A stretch of 53,219 nucleotides of DNA from Nitrospinaceae bacterium. Its GTDB lineage: Bacteria; Nitrospinota; Nitrospinia; Nitrospinales; VA-1. Below are positions 1-9,329 of this stretch, in pieces. Location: contig JAJDBG010000154.1 in assembly GCA_029261475.1 (NCBI GenBank), forward strand, positions 1-53,219, read 5' to 3'. The notes beneath the pieces were generated by a model. The model searched no databases, was not told the DNA's origin, and saw only the letters and a program-made list of their open reading frames with translations. A program made the translations under genes and the position numbers. Position 1 is the first letter of the stretch, and each line of letters begins with the position of its first letter.

Positions 1-1465
1 CAAAAATAATATTTTCCCACTCAACACCGCGATAAAAAATAGCTTCCGTCATATGCCCCCAAACCAGATTCCCCACAGTAGCCGCAGCGATAGTGGCGCA
101 AAAAATCCGTAAATGCGGGCTCTTTCTGAAACATTTGAAAAACACGGGATAATAAAAAGCTCGGACCAAAAACTCGCGATAATGGAAGGTCAGTCGCGAC
201 CACAGCACAACAAGGTTGGTCGATATCCAGGGATAGTTAAAATACGGATCGACCCGATAGCCACATATACGCCACAAGCCCACTTTAAAATGAACCACTC
301 CTCCCCAGATTGTCGTCCACCGCAAAAGATCTGCCAATGTGGTCAGTAAAACCGTCGACGTGGAGACCGCCCCACCTTCTATGAAATGACAAGCCAGCAA
401 CCTGTTCCGCAGAAAAAATTCCACTCCGCTCCAACGGCTGACAAAGTTTAGGAAATGATGCAAAAGCCAATCTCCTAATACCAGGTACACTAAAGCAATG
501 CTCCATAACTTGAGTCCACCAATCACCAACTTGTTTTTATCTTCGCAAAGGAAATGATCTTCACAATAGGAATAGCCTTGGGCGATTGAAACACCGCTCG
601 TCCAATGTGCAAGTTGCGCGGGCGTCATAAAAATGGACAGATAACGAACCAGGGAGATGTCTTCGGGAATACGACCATCCTTATAGTCGATGTGATAAAG
701 GATCAGCCTTTCCCAATGCCAGAAAAACAAAATAATACCCAAGGCGATTTCAAAGGAATCACCCGTTTCCCCCTCATACAAGGCACCGCCCAAAGTAACG
801 AGCAGGGCTGAATGGACAATTAAGGTTTGTAATAAAGTTGCCAGTTTCCCCTTTTTCAATAAAGGGAGCACTGCAATAAAATAAATAACCGCACCTGAGG
901 CTCCATATAAAAGTGCCCTGAGCAAGTGCATCGCACTTGGAATCGAATAGTCCGCAAAAGCCACAAATCCAAGAAATCCGGGCAATACAGCAATGCCAAG
1001 GCGATAGCGCGAAACGGGATGCAGGAAGAGATAGACTAGGGTGTGCGACATTGCCAGGCCAGCCAAGCCCCTTGTTCCATATAAGATTCCCATGATGACG
1101 CAAAAGGAAATCAGCAATGATTCGCGCTTGTATCTCAGTGGAAGAAAATAGACGAACAAAAAGGCAACGGCGATTCCTGCAAACAAAATAAAGCGTTCGT
1201 CGTCATTGTCGTATATAAAAGTCAGAGGAATGTACAAACTGCTGTCAACGTTACCGTCGTCGTCAAAAACTTCTTCCGGCTCCCAGCCCAGCGTTTCTGC
1301 CAATGCTTCTGGCATCGGCAAATCAAGATCCATTGAGGCGTAGGTGAACAGGTAGGTAAAGAGGGTAAGGAACAAAAGAACCGCTGCCACTGGGCCCCAG
1401 TGATGACGGTCATTTGCTAATTGTTCTTCCGGAGTTACGGGTCCGGTTCCCAGTAAGCCTGCCAT
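1..1465 (-). CDS. MBOAT-family membrane acyltransferase (partial, cut by left edge)
   Basis: An open frame of 488 codons starts at 1465 and runs off the left edge without a stop. The product is highly hydrophobic, with about ten membrane segments. Near the visible end, residues about 418-450 read GYRVDPYFNYPWISTN, then LWSRLTFHYREFL. This matches the MBOAT signature (FNxPxxS...W..WH.S), in which the first His sits in the WH-type motif. About 50 residues later, VWGHMTEAIFY provides the second conserved His region. MBOAT enzymes (DltB, AlgI) move an acyl group across or at the membrane. The start codon overlaps the carrier protein stop by one base (TAATG), so the two genes are translationally coupled, and the carrier-bound acyl group is the probable donor. 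The acceptor is unknown. The catalytic assignment is inference from motif and context. Confidence 0.75.
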   Translation of the reverse strand, partial: MAGLLGTGPVTPEEQLANDRHHWGPVAAVLLFLTLFTYLFTYASMDLDLPMPEALAETLGWEPEEVFDDDGNVDSSLYIPLTFIYDNDDERFILFAGIAVAFLFVYFLPLRYKRESLLISFCVIMGILYGTRGLAGLAMSHTLVYLFLHPVSRYRLGIAVLPGFLGFVAFADYSIPSAMHLLRALLYGASGAVIYFIAVLPLLKKGKLATLLQTLIVHSALLVTLGGALYEGETGDSFEIALGIILFFWHWERLILYHIDYKDGRIPEDISLVRYLSIFMTPAQLAHWTSGVSIAQGYSYCEDHFLCEDKNKLVIGGLKLWSIALVYLVLGDWLLHHFLNFVSRWSGVEFFLRNRLLACHFIEGGAVSTSTVLLTTLADLLRWTTIWGGVVHFKVGLWRICGYRVDPYFNYPWISTNLVVLWSRLTFHYREFLVRAFYYPVFFKCFRKSPHLRIFCATIAAATVGNLVWGHMTEAIFYRGVEWENIIF

Positions 1466-1722
1466 TACTGAGAACTTGGAAGGTTTCCTTGCACGAATCG
1501 GGATAGGGTCTCCACGCTTCTAAAATTTCCAGGGGTGATGTCGGCTCGGTCCATTTTGACATCGAACTCGGTTTCCAAAAACATCAGCGTGTTCACAATT
1601 CCAAATGAATCAACGAACCAATCCTCCAGTAAATTCGTGGAGTTTTCTAATACTTCTCCGGGATTGGGAAATTCTCTTTCAAGAAATTCCCTGATTTTAT
1701 CTTCGATCTGATTCAATTCCAT
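1465..1722 (-). CDS. Acyl carrier protein (DltC/PCP-like)
   Basis: This is an 85-residue acidic protein of carrier-protein size. The motif DWFVDSFGIVN places the likely phosphopantetheine-bearing Ser at residue 39, within a DSF rather than the usual DSL. It lies between an adenylating ligase (its start overlaps the ligase 3' end by 26 bases) and an MBOAT acyltransferase. This is the D-alanine (dlt) or acyl-transfer logic: ligase loads carrier, and carrier feeds the membrane transferase. A dedicated carrier for this pathway is far more likely than the fatty acid synthase ACP, given this context and its divergent sequence. The cargo is not determined by the sequence. Confidence 0.85.
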   Translation of the reverse strand: MELNQIEDKIREFLEREFPNPGEVLENSTNLLEDWFVDSFGIVNTLMFLETEFDVKMDRADITPGNFRSVETLSRFVQGNLPSSQ

Positions 1723-3274
1723 AGCTAGTGATTTGAGTTGTTCCTACTTCAGGTGATTTACTCTTGTATTCGTCCCATAGAGTAGCGCGATCTTTCTTTC
1801 CATTGGCCGTAGTTGGAAATTTCTCCAGAAAAATAAAGCGTCTCGGAAACATATACGGTGGCAAAAGCTCCGCCATCGCCTTGCGACTGGGGGGGGCGTC
1901 GTTGTTGCTCGTCGTTGTATAAAATGCCAGAATTTCCTGCTTTTCTTTATCGTAGATCACGCAACACTGAGCGATATCTTCCATTTGCTCCAATGCCACT
2001 TCAATTTCACCCGATTCGATTCGATAGCCTGAATGTTTGAACTGGTCGTCATTCCTTCCAACCATATAGATAAGGCCATCGTCTCCCGAACGGTATCCTA
2101 AATCTCCTGTTTTATAAACCCTTTCCTTGTATAAATCATGCTCCGGATTCTGGATAAATACCCGGTCACTCCGTTCCGCATCGTTCCAGTATCCCAGGCC
2201 GACACCTGCACCGACAACACAAATCTCCCCAATGGTATCGTTTTCCTTGATCGGGTGCCCACTCTCATCCAGAAAAATAATACGATGGTTTGTGCAAGGG
2301 ATACCCAGTGGTGTTGCCTTCAAGTCCTCCAACTCGTCTCCAAATATCCAGTAGATGGCATCCACTGTGATCTCGGTCGGACCATATAAATTGGACAGCA
2401 GTGCCTTGGGGAACGACGCGCGTAATGATTTCAAAATACCGAGTGGCATGGCCTCACCAGCAAAGAGGATTTTATTCAAATGGCTGAGATCATAAGCAGA
2501 GAAGGTATCAAATTTGACCAGATTTGCAAGCAGTGAGGGGACCCAAAAGATGAAGGATATTTTTTCTTTTTCAAGACACTCACCCAGCAAGCTGGGGAAC
2601 CCCAGAGTTTCTTTAGGAATCAATTTCAGAGTCGCTCCCGTCTTGAACATCAAATACAAATCAAGCGTCGAGTTATCGAAAAACAGAGGGGCCTGACTGC
2701 CAATCACCTCTTGCTCGGTCACTTGATAAGCCCCAACACTCCAATCAATATAATCGATAACATTGGCGTTGGAAATAGCTACGCCTTTGGGCTGACCTGT
2801 AGTGCCTGAGGTAAAAATGATATAAAGTGGATCGCTATTGACCCTTTCTGCCAACTTTTCCAAAAGTTCTGATTCTATAAAAGAAAAGTTTGCTTCTGAT
2901 ATGTCTTGGGGAAATTCAAAAGGTTCTTCCTCGAACGCTATTTGTCCCCTTATTTTTTTAGCTGTCAGACAAGGTCCCAAGGTTTGATAAATCGACTGCC
3001 TTCTTTTGGGAGGGCTATCAGAATCAATAGGAACGTAGATATTCCCCGTCAACTGCACAGCTAAAAGGGTTATAATGGCATCAATCGACTTGGGCAAATC
3101 AATAACGATCGGTCGATTCTGAAATGGGTGGCGCGACTTCAACCAATGCGCCATCAGCACCGCCCGTTGCCACAAAAGTCTGAATGAAATAGTGTCACTG
3201 CCATCCTGAATGGCAACTTTATCAGGAAACTTGCGCTGGGTTTCTTTGAGATAATGAATCGCTAGAAAATACAT
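1697..3274 (-). CDS. AMP-forming amino acid/acyl ligase (adenylation domain, DltA-like)
   Basis: About 525 residues starting at MYFLAIHYLKETQRKF, which is where adenylation domains normally begin; a longer in-frame extension to 3418 would be read antisense through the sulfatase gene and looks spurious. ANL-superfamily motifs are clear: IIFTSGTTGQPKGV (A3), NLYGPTEITVDA (A5), YKTGDLGYR (A7) and PTTANGKKDR, which carries the C-terminal catalytic Lys (A10). It activates a carboxylic acid as the adenylate and loads the adjacent carrier protein. A stand-alone adenylation domain plus carrier plus MBOAT resembles dltA-dltC-dltB, but no dltD is visible and the substrate pocket was not decoded. The start codon interlocks with that of the divergent sulfatase gene. 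Confidence 0.88.
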   Translation of the reverse strand: MYFLAIHYLKETQRKFPDKVAIQDGSDTISFRLLWQRAVLMAHWLKSRHPFQNRPIVIDLPKSIDAIITLLAVQLTGNIYVPIDSDSPPKRRQSIYQTLGPCLTAKKIRGQIAFEEEPFEFPQDISEANFSFIESELLEKLAERVNSDPLYIIFTSGTTGQPKGVAISNANVIDYIDWSVGAYQVTEQEVIGSQAPLFFDNSTLDLYLMFKTGATLKLIPKETLGFPSLLGECLEKEKISFIFWVPSLLANLVKFDTFSAYDLSHLNKILFAGEAMPLGILKSLRASFPKALLSNLYGPTEITVDAIYWIFGDELEDLKATPLGIPCTNHRIIFLDESGHPIKENDTIGEICVVGAGVGLGYWNDAERSDRVFIQNPEHDLYKERVYKTGDLGYRSGDDGLIYMVGRNDDQFKHSGYRIESGEIEVALEQMEDIAQCCVIYDKEKQEILAFYTTTSNNDAPPSRKAMAELLPPYMFPRRFIFLEKFPTTANGKKDRATLWDEYKSKSPEVGTTQITSYGIESDRR

Positions 3275-4808
3275 GAAATTTTTAAATCGTTTCCTTGAAA
3301 AAAAATGGCTCCTCGGCCTGCTCGTCCTGGCTGGAGGGCTACTCGTTTTACTGCAAGCCCGCTTCATCCTCAATATCATTGCAGGCGATACCGTATCAAA
3401 AACTCGCCCCAATCTCATTTACATCACTCTCGATACTTTGCGCTACGATCACCTGAATATCTACGACTACGATCGCGATACCAGTCCCAACATAAGCAAG
3501 CTTGCTAAAGATAGTTTGATCTTCGAAAACGCTTTCACCGTAGCGACCAACTCGGCACCGTCGCATGCCTCTATGTTAACAGGACTTTACCCTTTTCAAC
3601 ATGGTCTCGTCGATAATGGAATGGCAATCTCTCCACAAAGCCCCATTCTAACCGAATATCTCTCTCGAAAAAACTACGATACCTCAGCCTTCATCGGCTA
3701 TCACGCATTGAGCGAAGAGTCTGGCTTGAACCGTGGATTTGATAATTTCGAGAACCATCGAGTCGCAAGTCACGAGCACGATGAAAAAGACCTTGAAGAA
3801 GACACCGAAGGATTCATGGCTGTTCTTGACTGGCTCGACACCTGGTCCGAAAAAAACTCCTCCGAAGACAAAGACAAAGATAAAGACAACGATTCTCCCA
3901 AAGCGAACAATTTTTTCATCTGGCTCCACGTCCAAAACATCCATGAAAGTTACGACCCGCCGCCGCCTTATAATACGATGTTCATGCAAATTCCCCCGCC
4001 ACAAAAATTGGAAGGCTTTGATGGGGAATTCGATTTGCGTTGCGCAAATGATCTTGCGAAAGCCTGGCGAAATGGCATTTTGCCAGAACCATTCAAGGAA
4101 CCCGCTGTCGCTCTCTATGATGGCGAAATACGATTGGTAGACGATTATCTGGGGAAAATTTTTGCATCTCTAAAATCAAAAGGACTCTATGAAGAAACCA
4201 TGATCGTGATATTAGCCGATCATGGCGAACTTCATTTCGAAACTTACGATCATCAATTTGCCAAACCGGGACCCGGCCACTCTGGACGTTATTATGACCC
4301 GGTCATACGAATTCCATTGCTGATCAAACCACCAAAATCCATTGGCCTAAAAACACCCGCTCGTCCGCTCGCAATGGTCTCCACCATAGACCTGGTGCCA
4401 ACGGTCATGGAAGCATTGAGTTTCCCAGCCCTATCATGGCTACCGGGAAAATCATTACTGCAAACAACCCCAGATTCACAAACCGCGGACGAATACATTT
4501 TTCTTCAAGAAACACCCTATGAAGAGGAATACAATGTCATCCGTAACAAACGTTGGAAATACATCAAGAAAAGCGATGAAAACGGAAAGGAATCGGCCCT
4601 ACTCCTTGATCTATCAGCCGATCCAAAAGAAAATAAAAATTTACTGGCGGAGCAACCAGAGAGGGTGATTAAAATGGAGACCTTGTTGACCGAATGGCGC
4701 AAGCACCAAAAAAACAAATGGACATCCCACAAAAAGGAAATCAGTGAAGAAATGCGCAAAGAGTTGATAGCAGGTGGTTACTTACGCGCTTCTTCTGATG
4801 AAAAATAA
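3273..4808 (+). CDS. Membrane-anchored sulfatase/alkaline-phosphatase-superfamily hydrolase or transferase
   Basis: 511 residues with an N-terminal membrane anchor (about 12-36), then a sulfatase-fold domain outside the membrane. Metal-site motifs are visible: LIYITLDTLRYDH (Asp54) and VILADHGELHFETYDH near residue 305. The nucleophile region reads NSAPSHASMLTG. The sulfatase consensus C/S-x-P-S-R is present as Ser94-Ala-Pro-Ser97-His98, so the usual Arg is His and there is no Cys for formylglycine formation by the aerobic FGE route. A phosphatase, phosphodiesterase or lipid head-group transferase activity is as likely as sulfate-ester cleavage. A run of acidic and Lys residues near 195-212 is low complexity. 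It overlaps the following membrane gene by one base. Confidence 0.8.
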   Translation: MKFLNRFLEKKWLLGLLVLAGGLLVLLQARFILNIIAGDTVSKTRPNLIYITLDTLRYDHLNIYDYDRDTSPNISKLAKDSLIFENAFTVATNSAPSHASMLTGLYPFQHGLVDNGMAISPQSPILTEYLSRKNYDTSAFIGYHALSEESGLNRGFDNFENHRVASHEHDEKDLEEDTEGFMAVLDWLDTWSEKNSSEDKDKDKDNDSPKANNFFIWLHVQNIHESYDPPPPYNTMFMQIPPPQKLEGFDGEFDLRCANDLAKAWRNGILPEPFKEPAVALYDGEIRLVDDYLGKIFASLKSKGLYEETMIVILADHGELHFETYDHQFAKPGPGHSGRYYDPVIRIPLLIKPPKSIGLKTPARPLAMVSTIDLVPTVMEALSFPALSWLPGKSLLQTTPDSQTADEYIFLQETPYEEEYNVIRNKRWKYIKKSDENGKESALLLDLSADPKENKNLLAEQPERVIKMETLLTEWRKHQKNKWTSHKKEISEEMRKELIAGGYLRASSDEK

Positions 4809-5521
4809 TGTTCCCCATAGAACCTAAAAAATTATTGATCGGATTTATTTGCTCCGACTTTGTGATCCTCGGCCTCTACCTGTTGTTTGCAAATCACCCC
4901 ATGCTGGGCGAAAGGGTTGACCTCGGTCAGGAAGGCAACTTGCCCACCTGGTATTCCAGCTTCAAATTTACCTTGGCGGCGATCGCGGCTTTGCATTGTT
5001 ACTTTCAAGGCAAACAAACCCAGCAAGCTTATTATCGCGGGTGGCTGTTGGTAACAGGATTGATGATATTGATGTCGATGGATGAAACAGGACAGTTCCA
5101 CGAAACCGCAACGCGCTGGCTCATGGAAAGCTCCGGTGGAAGCAATTTGAGAGATTATTTTGTGGTTTCCAGAGAAGGCGGGGCCTTACTATGGACGCTG
5201 ATATTTTCACCTATAATCATCTTCATCGGAGGCGCGCTCGGTATTTTTTATTACCTGCAGTTCCGGGCTCACCCGCGCTTGCTTGTAGCCGCGTTAGTGT
5301 TGGTAGGGCTTTTTGCATTGGCCGCAGGTCTGGAAACCATGCAGGCTAAAATTCTCGGTGCCGAAAACTATCTGGACACATCGTCCTGGAACCAGTTCAA
5401 ACTATTTTCTGCCATCGAAGAAATGGCAGAACTGCTGGGAACCACCCTCCTTCTCTGGATACATTTTTCATTCACCTACAAGGTCGGAGCTAATGAGGCG
5501 AGCAACAACAAGATTCCCTAA
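4808..5521 (+). CDS. Polytopic membrane protein of unknown function
   Basis: A 237-residue hydrophobic protein with about six predicted membrane helices. I do not recognise the family. Conserved-looking polar motifs sit at membrane edges: SMDETGQFHE near residue 95 and AIEEMAELLG near residue 203. These carry several Asp, Glu and His residues that could bind a metal or take part in catalysis. Translation is coupled to the sulfatase-like gene (TAATG overlap), so the two probably act together at the cell envelope. It ends 11 bases before the convergent response regulator. Confidence 0.75.
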   Translation: MFPIEPKKLLIGFICSDFVILGLYLLFANHPMLGERVDLGQEGNLPTWYSSFKFTLAAIAALHCYFQGKQTQQAYYRGWLLVTGLMILMSMDETGQFHETATRWLMESSGGSNLRDYFVVSREGGALLWTLIFSPIIIFIGGALGIFYYLQFRAHPRLLVAALVLVGLFALAAGLETMQAKILGAENYLDTSSWNQFKLFSAIEEMAELLGTTLLLWIHFSFTYKVGANEASNNKIP

Positions 5522-5532
5522 AACGGCCGCCG

Positions 5533-6219
5533 TTATTCATAAAAACGGTAGCCAACACCACGCACTGTCTCGATATAATGTGAAACCTTGCCCATTTTTT
5601 TTCTCAGTCCCACAATCTGAAAATCAATGGAGCGGTCAGTCACGGCATAATCATCTCCACGAATCGCATTGACAATTTGCGTGCGGGTGAAAACCCAACC
5701 GGGGCGAAGTGCAAGAGCATGAAGGATACAAAATTCAGAATGTGTTAATTTTACTTGTTTCCCACAAACAAGAGTTTCGTGTTTGCCTACGTTTATTTCC
5801 AAATCAGGAAACTTCAAAACACCCTCTTCATCGACAGACCCAGCACTGTTTCTTCGCAACAGTGCTTTGACGCGGATCAATAATATTTTTACGCTGAATG
5901 GTTTGGTCACATAATCATCGGCACCCATCTCAAGACCCGCAACAATATCCGCCTCTTCCCCTTTTGCTGTCACCATAATGATGGGGATATCAGCAGTCAC
6001 TTTATTCTCTCGAATATTTTGACAAACCTCCAGTCCGTTCAAGCCCGGCAACATCAAATCCAACACAATCAAGTCGGGGATGATATCCCGAGCAATCTTA
6101 ACGGCCTCACTCCCCGAATCGGTACGCTCAACCTTGTAACCCTCTTTTGTCAGGTTGAACGCTATCAACTCCTGGATGTCTTCCTCATCTTCGACCACAA
6201 GTACCGTTGTCTCTGTCAC
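5533..6219 (-). CDS. PhoB/OmpR-family response regulator
   Basis: 228 residues. The receiver domain spans about 1-120, with the acidic pair Glu10/Asp11, the phospho-acceptor Asp54 (IVLDLMLPGL) and the conserved Lys in DDYVTKPF. A winged-helix DNA-binding domain follows at about 130-228, ending RKKMGKVSHYIETVRGVGYRF, which is the typical OmpR-type wing. It is a phosphorylation-dependent transcription regulator. No histidine kinase gene is adjacent, so its partner must lie elsewhere. Its ATG overlaps the mqnA stop (ATGA), making it the second gene of a mqnA transcript. Its targets are unknown. Confidence 0.93.
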   Translation of the reverse strand: MTETTVLVVEDEEDIQELIAFNLTKEGYKVERTDSGSEAVKIARDIIPDLIVLDLMLPGLNGLEVCQNIRENKVTADIPIIMVTAKGEEADIVAGLEMGADDYVTKPFSVKILLIRVKALLRRNSAGSVDEEGVLKFPDLEINVGKHETLVCGKQVKLTHSEFCILHALALRPGWVFTRTQIVNAIRGDDYAVTDRSIDFQIVGLRKKMGKVSHYIETVRGVGYRFYE

Positions 6220-7031
6220 TCAATGCTCTCCCAGGTATAGTCTTGCTGGCTTGTGCCACCATCCATCTTTTTACACATTTTTTGAAAATGGATCAAGCCC
6301 TCAACTTCTTCAGAACCCAAATGATAACTGATTTTAGTTAAAAAGTAATCTTTGTACTGGGCCAATTTCTGTTCATCGTTACCGGCGTATTCCCTGCAAA
6401 TGGTTTCGATTTGCTTCTCTTCCTTTTGGGCCGCATTCTGAATAGCAATCTTTATTTCATTGGGAATGACGACACCTTCTCGAATTGCCACCACCGCATG
6501 AACAAACGATTTCCCGGTTTTATGGAGCCACTCCTCACTCAAATCGAAAATGGTATAGGGGGTTTTGGAGCGATCGATTTCCAGTGCAGGGTCACCAATG
6601 ATCAGAGCCGCTGAATTGCGGGACAACATGGCTTTCAAGTCGGGTTCGGTCGGGCGAAGGCTCCAGTTCTCATCGAACCGACCTCCAAACAATACTTTGA
6701 GGGCGGCAACCGAAGTACGAGATCGTCGATCTACCGCAACGGTCTTGATCTGGCTCAATTCTTTTTCCTTAGTGACCAGAAAGACACTGCCAACCTCTCC
6801 TCTAGAAGCAATGCACACGCCGGGTAGAATGCGATACAGCTCTACCTTTTTCAGATATTCGTAGGAAGGGATCATTGCCAGATCAAGATCACCCGAGTAC
6901 AGGCGATCGGCAAGTTCACCCGGTGCTCCTGTATAAATTTCCAGATTCAAAGCTTCCGCTCTGTCCTGAAGATTTCGGAGCAAGGGTTGAGCATTTAGAA
7001 AATCGTGACAACCAAATCGTAGGGAAGGCAT
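6216..7031 (-). CDS. mqnA: Chorismate dehydratase, futalosine pathway (MqnA)
   Basis: 271 residues of the MqnA/MqnD periplasmic-binding-protein fold. Features typical of MqnA are the opening RFGCHDFLNAQPL, then DLDLAMIPSYEYL (about residue 53) and the central SVFLVTKEKELSQIKTVAVDRRSRTS. MqnA turns chorismate into 3-enolpyruvoylbenzoate, the first step of menaquinone synthesis by the futalosine route. This points to a menaquinone-using respiratory chain. No other mqn gene is in the window. It precedes and overlaps the response regulator gene and follows a strong terminator that isolates it from hppA. MqnD is the main alternative but is less likely from the start of the protein. Confidence 0.85.
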   Translation of the reverse strand: MPSLRFGCHDFLNAQPLLRNLQDRAEALNLEIYTGAPGELADRLYSGDLDLAMIPSYEYLKKVELYRILPGVCIASRGEVGSVFLVTKEKELSQIKTVAVDRRSRTSVAALKVLFGGRFDENWSLRPTEPDLKAMLSRNSAALIIGDPALEIDRSKTPYTIFDLSEEWLHKTGKSFVHAVVAIREGVVIPNEIKIAIQNAAQKEEKQIETICREYAGNDEQKLAQYKDYFLTKISYHLGSEEVEGLIHFQKMCKKMDGGTSQQDYTWESIE

Positions 7032-7045
7032 GACTTAAACCAAAT

Positions 7046-7082
7046 AAAAAAAGGGATGAGGAAATTTTTCCTCATCCCTTTT
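7046..7082 (-). terminator. Rho-independent terminator after hppA
   Basis: A near-perfect stem, AAAGGGATGAGGAA paired with TTCCTCATCCCTTT around a 4-base loop, is flanked by A and T runs on both sides. On the minus strand it follows the hppA stop by about 40 bases and ends in a T run, so it terminates hppA and separates it from mqnA. The flanking runs would let it act on the plus strand as well. Confidence 0.85.
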
Positions 7083-7123
7083 CAGGGAACCTCGGAAGAG
7101 GCTCCATTCATTATTAATCTAGA

Positions 7124-9199
7124 TTACAGAAACAAAGGTGCCAATACCAGCGATACAATAGACATCAACTTAATGAGGATGTTCATTGCAGGGCCAGAGG
7201 TGTCTTTAAGAGGATCACCCACTGTATCACCAACTACAGTAGCATGATGCGCATCGGAACCCTTGCCACCAAGATTACCCGCTTCGACATATTTCTTGGC
7301 ATTGTCCCAAGCACCACCGCCATTTGACATCAGCAAAGCGAGGAGAACACCAGCAAGCGTTGCACCCATCAACATTCCACCAAGGGCTTCAGCTCCCATT
7401 GTGAACCCTATCAGAATGGGCATACTCACAGCGACCACACCCGGCAAAACCATTTCTCTCAGTGCCGCTTGGGTGCTGATGTCAATGCATCGTGCGCTAT
7501 CGGGTTTACCGGTGCCTTCCATAAGACCTGGAATTTCACGGAACTGTCGGCGAATTTCTTCCACCATGGTCATGGCCGCATCACCAACGGATGTCATGGT
7601 CAAAGCCGCAACATAAAATGGAATGACTCCACCGATGAACATACCGATGACAACATGTGTTTGAGTGATATCAATGGAATCGATATGCGCCGCCTGAGTG
7701 AATGCGGCGAAAAGAGCGAGTGCGGTCAAAGCAGCTGAACCGATAGCAAAGCCTTTGCCTATTGCGGCAGTGGTATTGCCCACTTGATCCAATCCGTCAG
7801 TGATCTTTCGAGTCTCTTCTCCGAGTCCTGCCATTTCGGAAATACCGCCTGCATTATCTGCAATCGGTCCGTAAGCATCTACTGACATCGTGATTCCAAC
7901 AGTCGCCAACATTCCAACTGCGGATAAGGCAACTCCATAAAGACCTGCGAAATTTGCACCCAGAAAAATTGCGCCGGCAATGACAATCACCGGAGCCACA
8001 CAACTTTCCATAGCAACTGCAAGACCTGTGATCATTACTGTCGCAACACCTGTTTTACTGGACTCTGCAATACGAACCACAGGAGCCCCTGCGGTATAGT
8101 ATTCTGTGATCAAGCCGATCAGGATTCCCGCAAGACAACCAAAGGCCAATGCCCCGAATACACCTGTGGGCAAGCCCATTACTTTGATGACAATGAACGC
8201 AACAAATAACATGGCACCTGCGCTAACAAATGTGCAATTGCGCAAAGCGGCGGCAGGGTCTTGCTCAGCCAAGGTAGACATTGCACGAATACCGGCGATT
8301 GATGCGATCAGCCCTACCATAGCAATGATAACCGGAAGTGCCATGTACTCAAATTTCATGGCGGCCATGCCAGCACCGATTGCAATGGTTGCGATCATAG
8401 AACCTACATAAGATTCAAAGATATCTGCACCAAGTCCAGCTGTGTCGCCTACGCAGTCACCGACATTGTCGGCAATAACACCCGGGTTTCTTGGATCATC
8501 TTCTGGAATGCCAGCTTCTACTTTACCAACAAGATCGGAACCGACATCCGCCGTTTTGGTGTAGATACCACCACCAACACGGGCGAACAATGCAATGGAA
8601 CTTGCGCCCATCGCAAAGCCACTGATGACACTGATAGAATCTCCACGGGCAAACAAAAGGAAAAGTCCACCGACACCAACCAAACCAAGGCTGGCAACAC
8701 AGAGTCCCATAACCGCGCCACCGTTAAAGGCAACATTCAAAGCCTTAGCTTGACCACTGTCGTTAGCGGCTTGCGCTGTGCGTACATTTGCAGTCGTGGC
8801 GGCGTTCATACCAAAAAAACCTGCGGCCATAGAACATGCGGCACCAAGGATATAAGCGATGCCTGTCCAAAAACCAATCCAAAGGCTAGTCTGAGATGAA
8901 ATGATTGCAACGAGAATAAAGAAAACCCCGCCAACAAAATAAGCCAAGATGCGGTATTCGCGAGAAAGGAAAACCATGGCACCTTCATGAATCATGTCGG
9001 CAATTTCTCTCATTTTCTCATTGCCTTCAGGTTGGTCGTCTACATACTCAAAAACTTTCCACGCAACAACCAATCCAAAAAAACCAAAAATCCATGCTAG
9101 GTAGGCGAAACTTCCAGACGCGCCGAACATCGCCATTACAGCATAGACTAGAACAGATAGACCGACAAAAGTCAGTTCTCCCTGGCATTCCTTTAACAT
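7124..9199 (-). CDS. hppA: Membrane-bound pyrophosphatase (ion-translocating), K+-dependent type
   Basis: 691 residues with about 16 membrane helices. The pyrophosphate/Mg site motifs are [20 protein letters not shown] (about 218-237) and [12 protein letters not shown] (about 244-255), with the matching C-terminal acidic motif [13 protein letters not shown] near 660. It couples PPi hydrolysis to H+ or Na+ pumping across the inner membrane. The segment [16 protein letters not shown] (about 474-489) has Ala where K+-independent enzymes carry Lys, so this should be the K+-stimulated subfamily (family knowledge). The transported ion cannot be settled by eye. Such pumps conserve energy from biosynthetic PPi in low-energy lifestyles. 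A GAGGAG-like ribosome site precedes the start, and the gene has its own terminator. Confidence 0.97.
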   Translation of the reverse strand: MLKECQGELTFVGLSVLVYAVMAMFGASGSFAYLAWIFGFFGLVVAWKVFEYVDDQPEGNEKMREIADMIHEGAMVFLSREYRILAYFVGGVFFILVAIISSQTSLWIGFWTGIAYILGAACSMAAGFFGMNAATTANVRTAQAANDSGQAKALNVAFNGGAVMGLCVASLGLVGVGGLFLLFARGDSISVISGFAMGASSIALFARVGGGIYTKTADVGSDLVGKVEAGIPEDDPRNPGVIADNVGDCVGDTAGLGADIFESYVGSMIATIAIGAGMAAMKFEYMALPVIIAMVGLIASIAGIRAMSTLAEQDPAAALRNCTFVSAGAMLFVAFIVIKVMGLPTGVFGALAFGCLAGILIGLITEYYTAGAPVVRIAESSKTGVATVMITGLAVAMESCVAPVIVIAGAIFLGANFAGLYGVALSAVGMLATVGITMSVDAYGPIADNAGGISEMAGLGEETRKITDGLDQVGNTTAAIGKGFAIGSAALTALALFAAFTQAAHIDSIDITQTHVVIGMFIGGVIPFYVAALTMTSVGDAAMTMVEEIRRQFREIPGLMEGTGKPDSARCIDISTQAALREMVLPGVVAVSMPILIGFTMGAEALGGMLMGATLAGVLLALLMSNGGGAWDNAKKYVEAGNLGGKGSDAHHATVVGDTVGDPLKDTSGPAMNILIKLMSIVSLVLAPLFL

Positions 9200-9329
9200 C
9201 TCGATTGACTCCTCAGTTTAAATTGATGGTGATATTTTTCTTCTATATTATTCGTCAATTTGTCTGGCCATTCACTGGCCTGATATTTGATGGAGAGTTC
9301 TTACTAATCTTTCATAGATGTAACGGAGC

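Noticed and set aside
1222-1413. Short open frames inside 1-1465 in several frames
   Set aside because: They are shadows of the long MBOAT frame, which has no stop before the left edge.
5522-5534. AACGG-CCG-CCGTT dyad between convergent genes at 5521 and 5533
   Set aside because: The stem is 5 bp, overlaps a stop codon and has no clear T run, so a terminator call is not justified.
9266-9280. Inverted repeat GGCCA-TTCAC-TGGCC upstream of hppA
   Set aside because: Only 5 bp per arm with no T run; too short to call as an operator or terminator from one instance.
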